Notes: generated by a model from the letters alone, not told the origin. DNA of 64,000 nucleotides from Rhyacophila brunnea (GCA_022495005.1 JAGYXB010000200.1:930001-994000), one strand, 5' to 3'. Counted from the first letter of the stretch, positions 46,834 to 58,169 are shown. Translations and numbers: made by a program.

Positions 46834-47829
46834 TTATATCCGTCTGTAAAGAATTGAAAAAACTTAAGAAGAATACGTTTTTCAGCAAGTATCCTTATAA
46901 TTCTCTTCAATTTATTATTGTAGAACAGTATAATAAAATGTATCTAAAAGCTTTCTAGGATAATCTATGGTAAGGTTTAGGCCCGTAACATAATCCATAT
47001 TCATAGACTACACGCTCGGGGGTGAAAATTCGGATGTCGGACAGGGCTAAAGAGAATTTATTTCGAAGCCACCCTTGGGCCTTGTAAGTTTTAATTTTTA
47101 TCGGCCTTTTGAATCCCTAATTTGTAGGCTTCCATTTATCGCTGTGTATTTTTCTTCTTCTTCTTTATAACAAGTTTTAAGACTTTTTTTTGAAAAATGT
47201 ATATGTATATATTTAAAACCTGCGCAAGGGAATTTAAAAGTTTGAAAGTATTTCGAGGAATATGAGCAAAGAATTTATAAAAATTGCAAAAAGTCTAAAT
47301 ACTTGAGGTGGCGCGTATCACAGTGAAGGTTTTTGCATGTTTAACGTATTCGTTTTTTAAAATAATAACTCGCGTCACAGTTTCAGTTTAGTGTTTTAGT
47401 TGAGCATCACTACAGTAAAAAAAAAAAGGCTGAAAAAAAGGAATACTAATCTAAAAAATATATTTTGGGATTTTTCCACATTTATAACAGTAGATAGCAG
47501 CCAATTTATGTTTATGACATTTTAAGAAATGTAACGATAATTTAAATATTTTTATGGCAATGTCTACTCTATAATATAAAAAAGATAAGCATTTTTTTAG
47601 TCAAAACATTTTCGCCAATTTCCCATTGATTCAAAATTCAGTGCTAATGCGGTGATAATTTATTTTATATTAATAATTTGGGGCGGTCCGATATTCCTAT
47701 GCAAAATTTGTATCAAAAAACTTTTTGTTAATGGTATCAATCAGAAACGTTCACAAGGTAATAGATTTCTCATGAACGGTTCAGAGATAAAAATGTAAAA
47801 AAATGGAAAATGAAAAAAATGGAACTAAA
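46834..47829. other. No gene seen; island at 46985-47140
   Basis: The island (ACGCTCGGGGGTGAAAATTC to CCACCCTTGGGCCTTG) is GC-richer and unique. A second weaker one is at 47270-47400. The remainder is AT-rich. Confidence 0.42.
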
Positions 47830-48290
47830 TCATTTCAACGTATTATGAAGGAGCTCTGTGAGCTTACAATTTGTCTTTAAATTGCTTAAAATTTTTTCGC
47901 CTATTTTCTGTATACACATTGACTTGAATTCTGGTACAAAATCATTAATGCAATAATCCGACACTATCCCTCCATCTAGTATGAGGCGACCCGGTTTTCG
48001 TTTGCCTTCAGGCTTCCTGCGTGACATTTTCTATGTCATGCGTGACTAGTACATCCTGTGTGTACCGCCCGGCCATCTATCCCAACAGTGTGTCATCGAT
48101 GGATTCTAAAATACAGCTCAAATGAGCCCAATACTATTTCCATCCTTTTGGTCATCCACCAGGTTTCCGAGCCATATTTGACAACTGGTCTGTCATATTA
48201 GTGTCTTGTAGAAAATTAAATGTCATTACACATAAGTGAGATTTTGTTGCCAACCTTTATTTTAATTCCGATTTCTACGTTATTCTCACT
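47830..48290 (-). mobile_element. Degenerate LINE reverse-transcriptase fragment
   Basis: On the minus strand, FYKTLI is followed after a 1-base slip by RPVVKYGSETWWMTKRMEI, the typical (Y/F)KT.IRPV..YG.E.W block of RTE-like LINE reverse transcriptases. It then continues to RRKPEGKRKPGRLILD-type residues (47985-48027). Several stops and slips make it dead. It is directly followed by a truncated TTAA-type MITE. Confidence 0.65.
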
Positions 48291-48379
48291 GTAAATGGAG
48301 GACCCCATACATAATAAATTCTTATTCTTATCAATAATAGCCCTGTTGTGCATCCTTCAGGCGATGTTTTTACCTACCT

Positions 48380-48655
48380 GAGGCACCTAGCAGAAAAATA
48401 CGAAGCTTGCAATTTGAGACATTTTTTTGATCATTTATAATTTGAACTTTATTAATTAATAAATTTCTAGCTGAAAACATTTAAAAGAAAAATATTTTTT
48501 ATTTTAAGTCAAAGATAAACTTACAATTTGTAAATAAATGTAATAAAATGTGAATTTGTTGCAGGACCCCACCCCATCTTATTATTAAATTTATATTTTA
48601 TGGTCATATTTATTATTAAAATTTAGTTTATCAAGTTTTCTAAACCTAAAAGATT
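48380..48655 (+). mobile_element. Truncated copy of the TTAA-flanked MITE
   Basis: Matches the left half of 3462-3966 from AGGCACCTAGCAGAAAAATA through TAAGTCAAAGATAAACTTAC to TTTTCTAAACCTAAAAGATT. The outermost ~25 bp and the whole right half are missing. Confidence 0.72.
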
Positions 48656-48880
48656 TTCCTTATTCCCCTTAAAATATCACAAGGTCTGTCCGTCTATTTT
48701 CATAAAACCATTTATTTGATTTTCTCCCCATTAACAGTGAGTCATCGTCCTAGAATGAAAGCGTTTTTCTCAAAGTTCACAAATACTTATCAGCCAGTAA
48801 ATATTTGTAATATATTAATATTTTTATGTTTTCACATATTACTTTACGTTGATCATCCCCTTCATATAAAGCAAGTTTAT

Positions 48881-49357
48881 ATTTTACAACGTTTCATTAG
48901 CTCGTATTCTTGTTTTTTCCGGTGGTTGTTTGTCCAGTACAAATCTTGCAATCGATTTTTAACTAACTTCCCGACTAGCTAGACATTTGAAACTTGTAGA
49001 ATATATCAGAACACAATGCCAATGAATACTTTTAGCCATCTTTAAGCAGAATTGAATTCATTTACAGTTAATTCTGTTTTGTATGGAAAGTTATATTAGA
49101 AAAATCCGTAAAAAGTAAAAGACTGTTATTGGTTGCTAAGGGGGTGGCTCTAGCAACTAAATTATTAATATATACGTGCGTTACTATGGAAATGAAAATG
49201 AAATGTCAAAATGACATTTCAGTATTTTATATTTGTTTGTTTGCTTGTTTTTTATTTATTTCATATCAAATACAAGTTTGAGCATATTGAGCATAATAAT
49301 TCAACAGAAATTTTAAAAACGTTGTATATAAAAAGTTCTTTTTATGTTGTAATTATT
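48881..49357 (+). repeat. R480 repeat, copy 6
   Basis: Full-length copy with an altered middle (ATTCAACAGAAATTTTAAAA retained; TTTGTTTGCTTGTTTTTTAT inserted at the site near the TTAA). Confidence 0.75.
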
Positions 49358-49706
49358 GTATTACTTTTAAACTTAATATTTTGTTGCATTTATGTATGCC
49401 TGATGTCATATATCAAAATAGTTTTAGCTGTCCAACATTTTACGAATATTTTTCGTCGCTGCCACGAGAGCTAATATCCATTTACGGTTAAAAAAAAAAA
49501 ACCCGACAGCATATTTTTTGTACAAAAGCGCAACCAGAATATAGACGCACAAGGCAACATTTATTATATAGTCAGGCACATATTATATTACGCGAATTAT
49601 TTTCTTTTGAAAATGTCAAAAAGACAACTAAAAGCATACAATGTCATAACAATATTGTAATGAAATAGGGATACTATACAAATGAGAATAATTAATAGTC
49701 ACTTAT
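49358..49706. other. No gene seen
   Basis: AT-rich, with an A-run followed by CCCGACAGC at about 49489-49510. Confidence 0.45.
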
Positions 49707-49932
49707 CATTGTATTGTTGTTTTTATTTAAGAAAATGCAATTTTTTGTAGTACTTTTCCACTTTTAATCAATAGATTGGGACCGGTTTCGTCCGCCTCAG
49801 AGGGACATTTTCAACTCTCAGACTTGAAAATGTCCCCCTGAGGCGGACGAAACCGGTCCTAATCTATTGATTAAAATTGGAATAAGTACTATAAAAAATT
49901 TCGTTTTATTAAATAAAAACAACAATACAATG
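49707..49932. repeat. Palindromic repeat with GGACGAAACC hairpin core
   Basis: Arms of ~105 bp run from CATTGTATTGTTGTTTTTAT to the matching AAAAACAACAATACAATG. Near the centre they carry GGACCGGTTTCGTCCGCC and GGCGGACGAAACCGGTCC in inverted order. The loop is ~13 bp around TCTCAGA. Related single-arm pieces are at 39231-39366 and 7464-7503. Confidence 0.82.
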
Positions 49933-50509
49933 CAGTTCCACCATAAATTGACAGTTAACAAAATAAAAGAAACTTATCATTGTAACTAAATTGTAAAGAA
50001 TGTGTGTTACTAGTGTTAACGTATTCATGTAAAATATGAACTCATAATTTAAATCAAATAAAAAATAAGAGTACCTAGTATAACGAGCCAATGGAAGGTG
50101 TATGTTGGGTATAACGCAGAAAACCAGTATAAATAAACTAAGAGATAGAAAGTATGAGTATGCGATGGGATAGAAGTCTTCAAACTGATGAAATGCTTAC
50201 ACCCCTGACGTCGCTGGGTGAATGGATTACCGCTGGACAAACACAGGTTTGTAGTGGTACCGAAAGGGAAACAAATCACAGGGCTACCATTATATCAGAA
50301 AAATCAACGATGTCATTGAATTTGGAGAAAATATGAAGGGATTTTATCTATCAGTGGATCCACCCTGGCTATTGCTCATATGCCAAGACGGATTTAATTT
50401 GATTCAAAGCACTTTAAAAGTGTAATTTTGAAAGCAAAACGTTTTTAACATATTTACAAATTATTTTTAAATATGTAAGTAGGTATATTAAGTACATAAT
50501 TTTGAAAAC
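49933..50509. other. No gene seen
   Basis: The left part continues the homology with 39231 (TGTTAACTGTCAATT inverted) to about 49990. The 60-codon frame at 50154-50336 has normal-looking amino-acid content, but no family was recognised. Confidence 0.42.
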
Positions 50510-50702
50510 ACTATTGGTTATAATATATGAAAATATATTATAACCAATATAAAACATCTTTTTGAATAAAGGCACCCCGCAGAAATCGAACATGCATCTC
50601 TCGGGTATCGCGCCCACGCACATAGGCAACTATGCTATAGAAGTCATACTCAATTGCGACAAAATTTGAAAATTAGACGGCTTTTAATATTCACTGAAGC
50701 GC
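50510..50702 (-). mobile_element. tRNA-derived SINE-C, copy 2
   Basis: Reverse copy of 44638-44815 with a clearer tRNA-like head: TATGTGCGTGGGCGCGATAC and B-box-like TTCGATTTCTGCGGGGTG. Confidence 0.7.
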
Positions 50703-50809
50703 TTTCCAAATTGAGTTACTATTGGCTTTGTATTTTAAATCAAAGTATGTATTACTTTAAATTACTAACCGACGTCACGGATCACACCAAGATTTTTTTG
50801 TTGTAACTT

Positions 50810-51015
50810 ACTTAAACTTACTAATATTTTTTTAATTCAATGAATAATTCACAAGATTTAAGAATGTAACATTCTAATTATTGAACGTACATCATTTTGA
50901 AAACACTTCTGAGAAAATATATTATAACCAACCGAAATAATCTTTTTGAAAAAATGTTACATTCTTAAATCTAGTGAATTATTCGTTGAATAAAAAAATA
51001 GTTAATTAAAAAAAT
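50810..51015. repeat. Imperfect fold-back repeat
   Basis: GAATAATTCACAAGATTTAAG and GAATGTAACATT (50843-50876) are inverted at 50955-50990 (AATGTTACATTC, TTAAATCTAGTGAATTATTC). One arm is also found at 44565-44605, and the interior carries the SINE-C tail string AAATATATTATAACCAA. Confidence 0.65.
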
Positions 51016-51192
51016 ATAAGTAGAATATTATTTTACTTGAATGTAATAATAAAACCAAAATATAATTTAATTTCTACGATTCTAATTTTATTTTTTACTA
51101 CCAAATGTAATGGCAAATTTTATACCACACAACATTGGCTGTCATAGGGAGAAGTTCCTGGAAGATAGTATATAATTTATATACACACAGGG

Positions 51193-51310
51193 CGGCTCCC
51201 GTGGTGCACAGGGCGTAAGGCGCTTGCCTTCCACCCGAGAGTTCCTGGGTTCGATTCCCGGTCAGGACACACAACATTTATGTGTTTTTCTCAAAGCCTG
51301 GGTGTTTGTG
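51193..51310 (+). mobile_element. tRNA-derived SINE-B, copy 3
   Basis: GGCTCCCGTGGTGCACAGGG and GTAAGGCGCTTGCCTTCCAC with a perfect B box GGTTCGATTCC, then CAAAGCCTGGGTGTTTG. The best preserved head of the three copies. Confidence 0.78.
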
Positions 51311-51359
51311 CTTGTTCAAAATTACTAACAAACCACCTTGTACGAAAAAGCAAGGACAT

Positions 51360-52034
51360 GAAGCGCCATGCAGAATCCAAGATTTCGATCTGAAGGATAA
51401 GTTGCCGAAAAGCATGACTTAACTATAGACTATAGGTACTGACTATAGAGTTAAGGTATCCTTAACCATAGACTACTTTTGTTATGAACACGCCCCCTTC
51501 GGTATTACCATTTACCACTGACAGCTGCTGTCAAAATAAATTCGCGTGTCTATAATACAGTCTATACACTCATATTCAATTAACAATTTATCTTAATATG
51601 GATATTGATAATGTTAATTCGTTTAGCATGTACATGCAGAAGATTATTTTACTTTTTATACGCCAGCCCGCAGAAATACAAGACGCCAGACAGAATGACA
51701 CTGGACGCTAGTGTTACCATGTTAAAAAAATATCTTACGGTGCCTGTGAAATCACGTATAATGACTGATAACGGAAACATAAGAGTATCATAATTAAATA
51801 TTAATTATGTATTTATAGTTCTTGCATTTATAAAGTGCAGTTGTCATATTTTTGTCATCGTTTAACAATTACAAAATAATTTACCTAAACTATAGGAAAG
51901 AGAATTTTGAAATATGGTATTATTTTCAATAGAAAAACGAACGAAGCTTTTAAGACAAGATAATATAGACAACATGATCTTAACTAAGGACATGTTTCTG
52001 CATAGTGTTTTCTGCTAAGGAATTTTTAGTTAAT
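51360..52034. mobile_element. Harbinger-type MITE, copy 2 (right end truncated)
   Basis: Reverse-oriented relative of 5850-6536. The left end is mutated (GAAGCGCCATGCAGAATCC), the interior includes ATAAGTTGCCGAAAA and GACTATAGAGTTAAGG, and the right end stops after TTCTGCTAAGGAATTTTTAG without the last ~25 bp. Confidence 0.75.
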
Positions 52035-52077
52035 AATTCTAAAAAAAAAAAATTATATACACATCAAGATTGTTATA

Positions 52078-52640
52078 TATGAGGCGTCTAATTCCAAAAA
52101 GCGATAAGTCCACATTTGGTCAAAATCGAGAAAAAAACACGCACGTATTCTTTGTATAATTTTACACAATATGTACCTATTGATCTATAAATTCCAAAAC
52201 GCGACATAACCTTACGAAAAAAAATATTTAAGTCTCGATTTATTACAAAAAGTCCGTGTTTCATATTATTTAAAGCTTGGTTGATTTCGCGCATTTTAAG
52301 TCAACCAATAAGGGAACGTTCAATATTGAAAAGGGCGTCTTCCATGCTGTAGCATCTGGTGAACTCATGACAGTGCCACGGAAATATGTGCCTTATGCGA
52401 AGTAAATTAAAAAGTGAGGTACAAATAGCGCCACGTCCAATTTTATTTTGCCTATATTTATTACATTTAAAAGTTTATCGGCTGAAACAAATTGCCATTT
52501 GATTCTAATTTCGACATAAAATACAACGTAAAAAATATTCTCACGTTAAAACAAATAATTGAAGCTTGAAACATAAAAACGTTGTTTCCCGAAAATATTG
52601 AATTGTGGACTTGTCACTTTTTGTAATTAGACGCCTCATA
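52078..52640. mobile_element. TA-flanked TIR element (Tc1/mariner-type MITE)
   Basis: The element spans 52080-52638 (559 bp). It starts TGAGGCGTCTAATTCCAAAA and ends TTTTTGTAATTAGACGCCTCA in inverted form. The repeats match for ~36 bp with three differences and are flanked by TA on both sides, the mariner-type target. No transposase frame. Confidence 0.78.
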
Positions 52641-53161
52641 TGTAATATTTAAAAAAAGGGCTACAGAATATTATATTCATACAGTAACTGATCGACAGCA
52701 GACGATGATGGGTGATTACGTAAACACCGGTCAATCAACTTGATATACATTTAAAACACGAATGTTACAGCTCATTGTATCATATTATGTTCATATTTCA
52801 ATATTAAATTACCGGATCAACATTTACGCACGAGTCTCGATTTGATGTTTTACAATATTAGCAGGTAGTATTTATTTTAAGTGGTTCGTGACTCTGCTAT
52901 AAGGCTTTGCTAAATGTTAATTTACTCAAAAAGCTTTTCGGGCGGTTGTCGGAAACCCTTGTTAGTAATTTAATGAAATAAGCAACCCCTTGTTAAAAAT
53001 GTTCATAAATGTCAAATACTCCGGATGTTTTAGAGACGAGATATATTTATTTATTGAATTATTTAACAATTATAATGAATACCTACAGCTAAATTACAAA
53101 TACGAAAGATTATACTTGTAAAGTTTTACTGTTACACCACATCGTAAATGGTAACATGTAA
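52641..53161. other. No gene seen
   Basis: AT-rich, nothing recognised. Confidence 0.48.
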
Positions 53162-53525
53162 GTTATACGTATGCAATTCATCGTGGGACACTTATTCGTG
53201 CGCCGCAGTACGTGAAACATGAGTTCGTATGACATTTTATCAAATGGTGAGTTCTTCGTTGAACATTTCACCATGGAATAATACGTATCTTACAAAATGC
53301 GGCGATAGTTTGGAAATAGTACTGTTCCAATTAGATTAACCCTAACCTAACCTAACCTAACCTAGTAAAGACATCTCATAAAATTCGCCGCATACGTATA
53401 AATATACTCCACGGTGAAATGTTCAACGAAGAACTCTTCATTTGATTAAATGTTACACGAACTCATGTTTCACATACTGCGGCGCACGAATAAGTGTCCT
53501 GCGGTGAACTGTTTACGTACAAATT
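53162..53525. mobile_element. Fold-back element with CCTAA telomere-type centre (2)
   Basis: Arms of ~130 bp share GGACACTTATTCGTGCGCCG, GTGAAACATGAGTTCGT and GAGTTCTTCGTTGAACATTT in inverted order. The centre (about 53332-53365) is CCCTAACCTAACCTAACCTA, five units of the insect telomere repeat. The arms are diverged at a few percent of positions. No frame. Confidence 0.82.
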
Positions 53526-53632
53526 TCCGGATAGGATCGTAAATACGGTTAATGCATTTTATATTATATCATGTTTATAAAATAAATGTTGAAGTTGTAA
53601 TTTAAATAATCCATAGTTTTAATATGTAAACT

Positions 53633-54508
53633 ATCAGAAAATTAACAAACGAAAAACAGTACAACGCAGATGTGCGCTTATGCGGACGACATAGTAATTA
53701 CAAGTGGATCCAAACAGAGGATGATTGACCATGGTGGCACTATGAAAATAAAAGCAGAAAATGCTGGGCTGCAAATAAACCAGTCAAAAACTAAGTAGGT
53801 ATAATATGGTTAGCACACGCGATCAGGTACCGCTGCAGAATATAGACATAGGACAGCATTCATATGAAGGGGTGGACAAGTTCACGTATCTCGGATCCAG
53901 CCTAAATACCCAAAATAAGACAGCAGAGGAGATAAAAATCTGCCTTATCTCCGGGAACAAATGCTGGCATGCCTGCAAGCGACTGGTGGGGTCGAAAATT
54001 CTAGGCCGAACAAGTAAACTTCTAATTTATAAAACAATTATAAGGCCAGTGGTCACTTATGGCTATGAGACTTGGTGCTTAACTCAAAACGAGGAAAACA
54101 AATTAGCTGTCTTCGAGCGCAAAATACTCCGCAAAATCTTTGGACCCACGTTGGAAAATGGGAACTACAGAATAAAAATGAACCACGAGTTGGAAGAGCT
54201 GATTGAAAAGCAAACAGTCATAAGATACTGTAAGGCCCAAAGACTACGATGGGCGGGACATGTGGAGTGAATGCCTGAAGTTAGAGCGCCAAGGATCATG
54301 ACGAAGTGGCTACCCCAACGGAAGAGACCCAGATGCCGTCTCAGAGGAGATGGGCTGACGCCGTAGAAGTGGACTGGCTTTATATAGGAAGACCCGGTAA
54401 CTGGAGAAGTGTGGCGAGAGACCGGACTGAGTGGAAAGCGGTTGTGGAGGAGGCCAAATCCCGCCCCGGGATGTAGCGCCGTGGAAGAAGAAGAAGATCA
54501 GAAAATTA
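53633..54508 (+). mobile_element. RTE-like LINE, 5'-truncated insertion with 12-bp target duplication
   Basis: The insert spans 53645-54496 and is flanked by ATCAGAAAATTA at 53633-53644 and 54497-54508, an exact duplication. It starts in the reverse-transcriptase palm: CAYADDIVITSGSK with the catalytic YADD at 53679-53690. After a short frame break near 53797 the 154-codon frame 53806-54270 carries DKFTYLGSSLN, YKTIIRPVVTYGYETW, FERKILRKIFGP and RLRWAGHVE. The 3' end contains GNWRSVARDRTEWKAVVEEA-type codons and closes in GAA repeats. The exact duplication and few breaks suggest a recent insertion, but it lacks the endonuclease and most of the polymerase, so it is inactive. Confidence 0.9.
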
Positions 54509-54666
54509 TATGATTCGTATACTGTTACTATATACGAGTACTGAGTACTACTATATCATACAATACAGAATGTATATAACTAGAAAATACCAAGCATACT
54601 TATTTTTATGCGCTTATTATAATTTTGTGGAGCCCGGATTCAAATTTCATCACTATATAATTTATT

Positions 54667-54790
54667 ATATCACCACCATCAACCAGGCTCGATCCACTGC
54701 CGGAGGAAGGTCACCTCATAGCTATTTTTCGTTCCCTTATTCCTAGCTGCCGTACATCTGTGGAGCTCAATAAATTCGTCGATACAGCAG
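54667..54790 (-). mobile_element. LINE 3' tail fragment
   Basis: Minus strand AGGTGACCTTCCTCCGGCAG then TGGATCGAGCCTGGTTGATG resembles the final codons and (GAT)n tail of the LINE at 41765-42010, with more divergence. Confidence 0.5.
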
Positions 54791-54944
54791 CTGTTTCAAT
54801 CAATAAAGGTTTATATAAATACTTATAAGAAATTGCTATAATAAAACACATTCTCATAAAATATTCACTAACTTGTAGGTCACGCTCTAAATCAAGCACA
54901 CATTGACAAAATATTTTAATACGGTATATACATACAACATTTAC

Positions 54945-55048
54945 TATGTCCGATCGTAAGAAGATCACATAAGCCTCCACAGAATGGTGGTTGTATTAAT
55001 GGATTTTTTTACGAGAAATGGATGCTAGTCACTTGCTCAATGTCATTT
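54945..55048 (-). mobile_element. SINE-A tail fragment
   Basis: ATGTCCGATCGTAAGAAGAT, GCCTCCACAGAATGG and TTACGAGAAATGGATGCTAG match the 3' half of SINE-A on the minus strand. The tRNA head is absent. Confidence 0.62.
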
Positions 55049-57112
55049 CCCTCCATTTTCGAAGTGAAAAGGGGCTGTCACTTTGTTTCTTTGTATGGTT
55101 TTTCGTCTGGGTTCGGGATTTGGAGGTAGACAAATAACACACCCGAATTGTGGTGGAAACGGCGAGGTTTATTAAGGTTAATATATACTAATGGTTACAT
55201 TTTTTATAAATTTTTTTATACGTAGCGCGAGTTAACAATGTTTACTGTATGGCCGTATGCCGCGTATTGTCCGCCATTTTATGTTTTGCTCCCAGCGAGA
55301 AGCGTTGTCGAAAACGGCGACAATAGCGACGTTTCAGATATTTTTAAACGGCCATGATTTACAGCATTTCCGGCTTTATTATTATTTATTTTCGTGATCA
55401 ACCCTTACTATTTGTTGGTTTGATACCGATTTGGGCCTCTCTAGATTCACAGAGACATCCCCAAATGGGGACCATTTGGGAATGTAACATCAACCTATCA
55501 GATCCATACTCTGGGTCCAAACCTTAGACTATGGATATATCGTCCAAACGATAATCCATAGTCTATCATAATGGCCGCTTAGCCATTGTATGGATTGTAA
55601 TATAACCATAAAATTCCAATACTATTGAAAGTTATAACCAAAACCTCAAAATTTATAAATAGATGGAGAATTATTGCAAATATTCAGTTCCCGAAATAAT
55701 ATGTCAAGCCAGTTTCCGTAATTATTAATTATACAGTCCGAGAAATTTCTATGACAAATTGTCCTGAACGTACCTATCTTAAATCGTGAATCTTGATAAC
55801 AAGTGACTACATTAGGTACTTCTGTCGTGGCGTTGCAATAGATTATGTAGTGGTTGATACCGCACAGCTGACATAGAATGTTACCCTTCTTAATTCTCTT
55901 TGCTTTGTAAAAGTTACAGATAGCTTTGACGTCAACTGAGAGTAACACCGTTGCCTTATTTACGTCTGCAATATATAGAAGTGGCGTTGCTATGTTTTAT
56001 TGAAAGTAGGTTGTTTTTTAACTAACAGGGTGTAAAATTTTAACTATCTAGATTAAACTTAATGTAAGAAACGTCACAGAATCATTTTAAGTTTTAAACA
56101 TTTTCTCATATACTCAGTGTCAAAACACATCAATAAATTATTATTATTTTTAAATTGATAAAAAAATCGTACATATATATATATATATTATAAATAGATA
56201 GTATTACAACTAACAAACTATTTTTATTTACCTATACAATGTAAAAATAAGTTTTTTATCATACTTGTGATAAAAAGTCTCTAGGTGTAAAATTTTTCTA
56301 TTTTGTTAGTATTCTAAGAATGATGTTAAATTCAATATCAATATGTTATTGAGATATTCAAATATATAAAACTATAAGTCATTTATTTACTGACAGACAT
56401 TTTTAAAAGAGAAGGCAAAATAACCATGCGTAAAATACGCTTTTTATTATTCACAATAAAATGAGGAAAACATTCAAATGTTTTTTTTATAAATAACATT
56501 AATTTATTTATTTATTTATATTGACAATAACTATGACGTAGATGAAAAGTTTTTTTAAATAGTACCTACATTATATAATATTATCTCTAATTTTAGTAGG
56601 TATTTGCCTATTTCTATGGAAAAATTATAACGATATTTCGAAATATTTTTTTAGGGAACTTGGAAGTGGAATAATTTGGTTTCTCGGGTTTATAATGTAC
56701 CTAATATATTTGTCTTAGGAAATTACTAATTTATTTTAAAATATAATTCAAACTGCCATCTGTAAATTTTAATACAAACTAGCAGATTTCTTCTATACCA
56801 TTGTGGTTGTAAGTACCTATATATTATAAAATCACCATTTTACGCAATGTTAGCAATGGAGTATTATTAATTAGTTTACGCGACTGGTAATCATTTGCTT
56901 CAAGGTTTAAATCTATATGCCGCGGAAAAAAATATTTAATTTTGTAAAATATAAAAAAAAATGCTCAAGATTCTATGTTAAAGAAATTTTGTATTCATTT
57001 GTCAGAAAAAAAAAATTTAACCCTGACGGCTAAAATTATTAAACATGGAACATGCTTTGCCTACTGATTCTCTGAATGCTGGTTGTCCAAATTAGAAAGA
57101 AAATAAAATAAA
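55049..57112. other. No gene seen; GC-richer part at 55060-55340
   Basis: The GC-richer part (TGGTGGAAACGGCGAGG, CCGTATGCCGCGTATTGTCC, AAACGGCGACAATAGCGAC) could be an LTR remnant or a non-coding conserved block. I cannot decide. The frame 55646-55948 (-), 100 codons, is Cys-rich (CQLCG, YCNATT) but no family was recognised. A short TA microsatellite lies at 56171-56189. Confidence 0.4.
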
Positions 57113-58169
57113 TTGCGGGGCGCGGGTTTACATGTAAATTCCGAAGCGCCGTTCGTGGCCGACTGGAGTCTTTCGCGGCCGCACTGCTTTTGTCACTTTA
57201 TTTTTCATTACGCCTGTACGATTTTTCGTAACGGATCTGCCCGGGAGGTCAAGACAAAAGCATGTGTCCATCTTAAAACCTTATACGCTTTAAAAAAAAA
57301 TATCAGTTACACGATGTGCAACAATGGCGTATCAAAAACATACGCGGCTGATCATCTTTAGAGCAAATATTCTAACGCGTATGCTGACTTTATTTTTAAA
57401 CAAAATTCACAAAACTAAGCAGGGAGGATCAATTATTTACTGTATTAATATAATACTAGCTGAGCCAGCTGGCTCTCGCCAGTCTGTCTCGCTAGGTTTT
57501 GCAGACAGCTTTTCGTCATAGTGACTTGGTGTTGGATTTTAATATAATAATTGTAAAGTGTGTATAGACGGCGCCATAGTTTTCTCTTCGGGATGGATTT
57601 TCATTCACGTCAGACAGATGAAAATTTAGCTGATTTATCAGTTTTACGATCTGCATGTCGTCACTGCCAATACAAATTTGGAGTCATGTGCGTGTTCTAT
57701 TCTGGAGTCTGGCCTTCTCAATATCGTCTGACACCATTTCAGGCTGCTAGGTTTAGCAGAACAGCTGGCAATCGCCGATTGCTACCACTGTTATTTTAAT
57801 TTTAATACAATATATGTGTAGGTATGTGCATTTAAATATGATAAATAATTTTACATCTCAATTGTGATTATCATAAATAGCGATCCAATATAACGCGAAT
57901 ATCAATCTCTTGCGGGTCCCATGTACATAATAAAAAAGGTCAGCAGCATAAAAAATAAATTTAAACATTATTTTGTTTCATTGTCTATAAAAAAATAATG
58001 CTTGGAGTCATAGAATAATATTTTAAAAATCATATTTTGATTTAAAAATTAACCTTAAACAATATAGTTTCCCAGTGCGGGACATTCATATCGACACAAA
58101 TGTTGATAAATAATGAAGCAATACATATTATATCTGATAAGAATAGGAATTTATAAGACCTAAATATGT
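57113..58169. other. GC-richer segment with small open frames, no gene assigned
   Basis: 57113-57270 is CpG-rich. A palindrome GAGCCAGCTGGCTC lies at 57462-57475. The frame 57560-57799 (79 codons) has a balanced composition, including FHSRQTDENLADL and CRHCQYKFGVMCV, but I recognise no domain. It could be a fragment of a mobile element or a small exon. No splice sites can be assigned. Confidence 0.35.

Noticed and set aside
53340..53365. CCTAA run as a true telomere or interstitial telomere array
   Set aside because: Only about five units, and it is exactly the centre of a palindrome, so it belongs to the fold-back element.
55060..55340. Solo LTR of a retrovirus-like element
   Set aside because: No second LTR, no primer-binding site and no TG...CA ends with a target duplication could be found.
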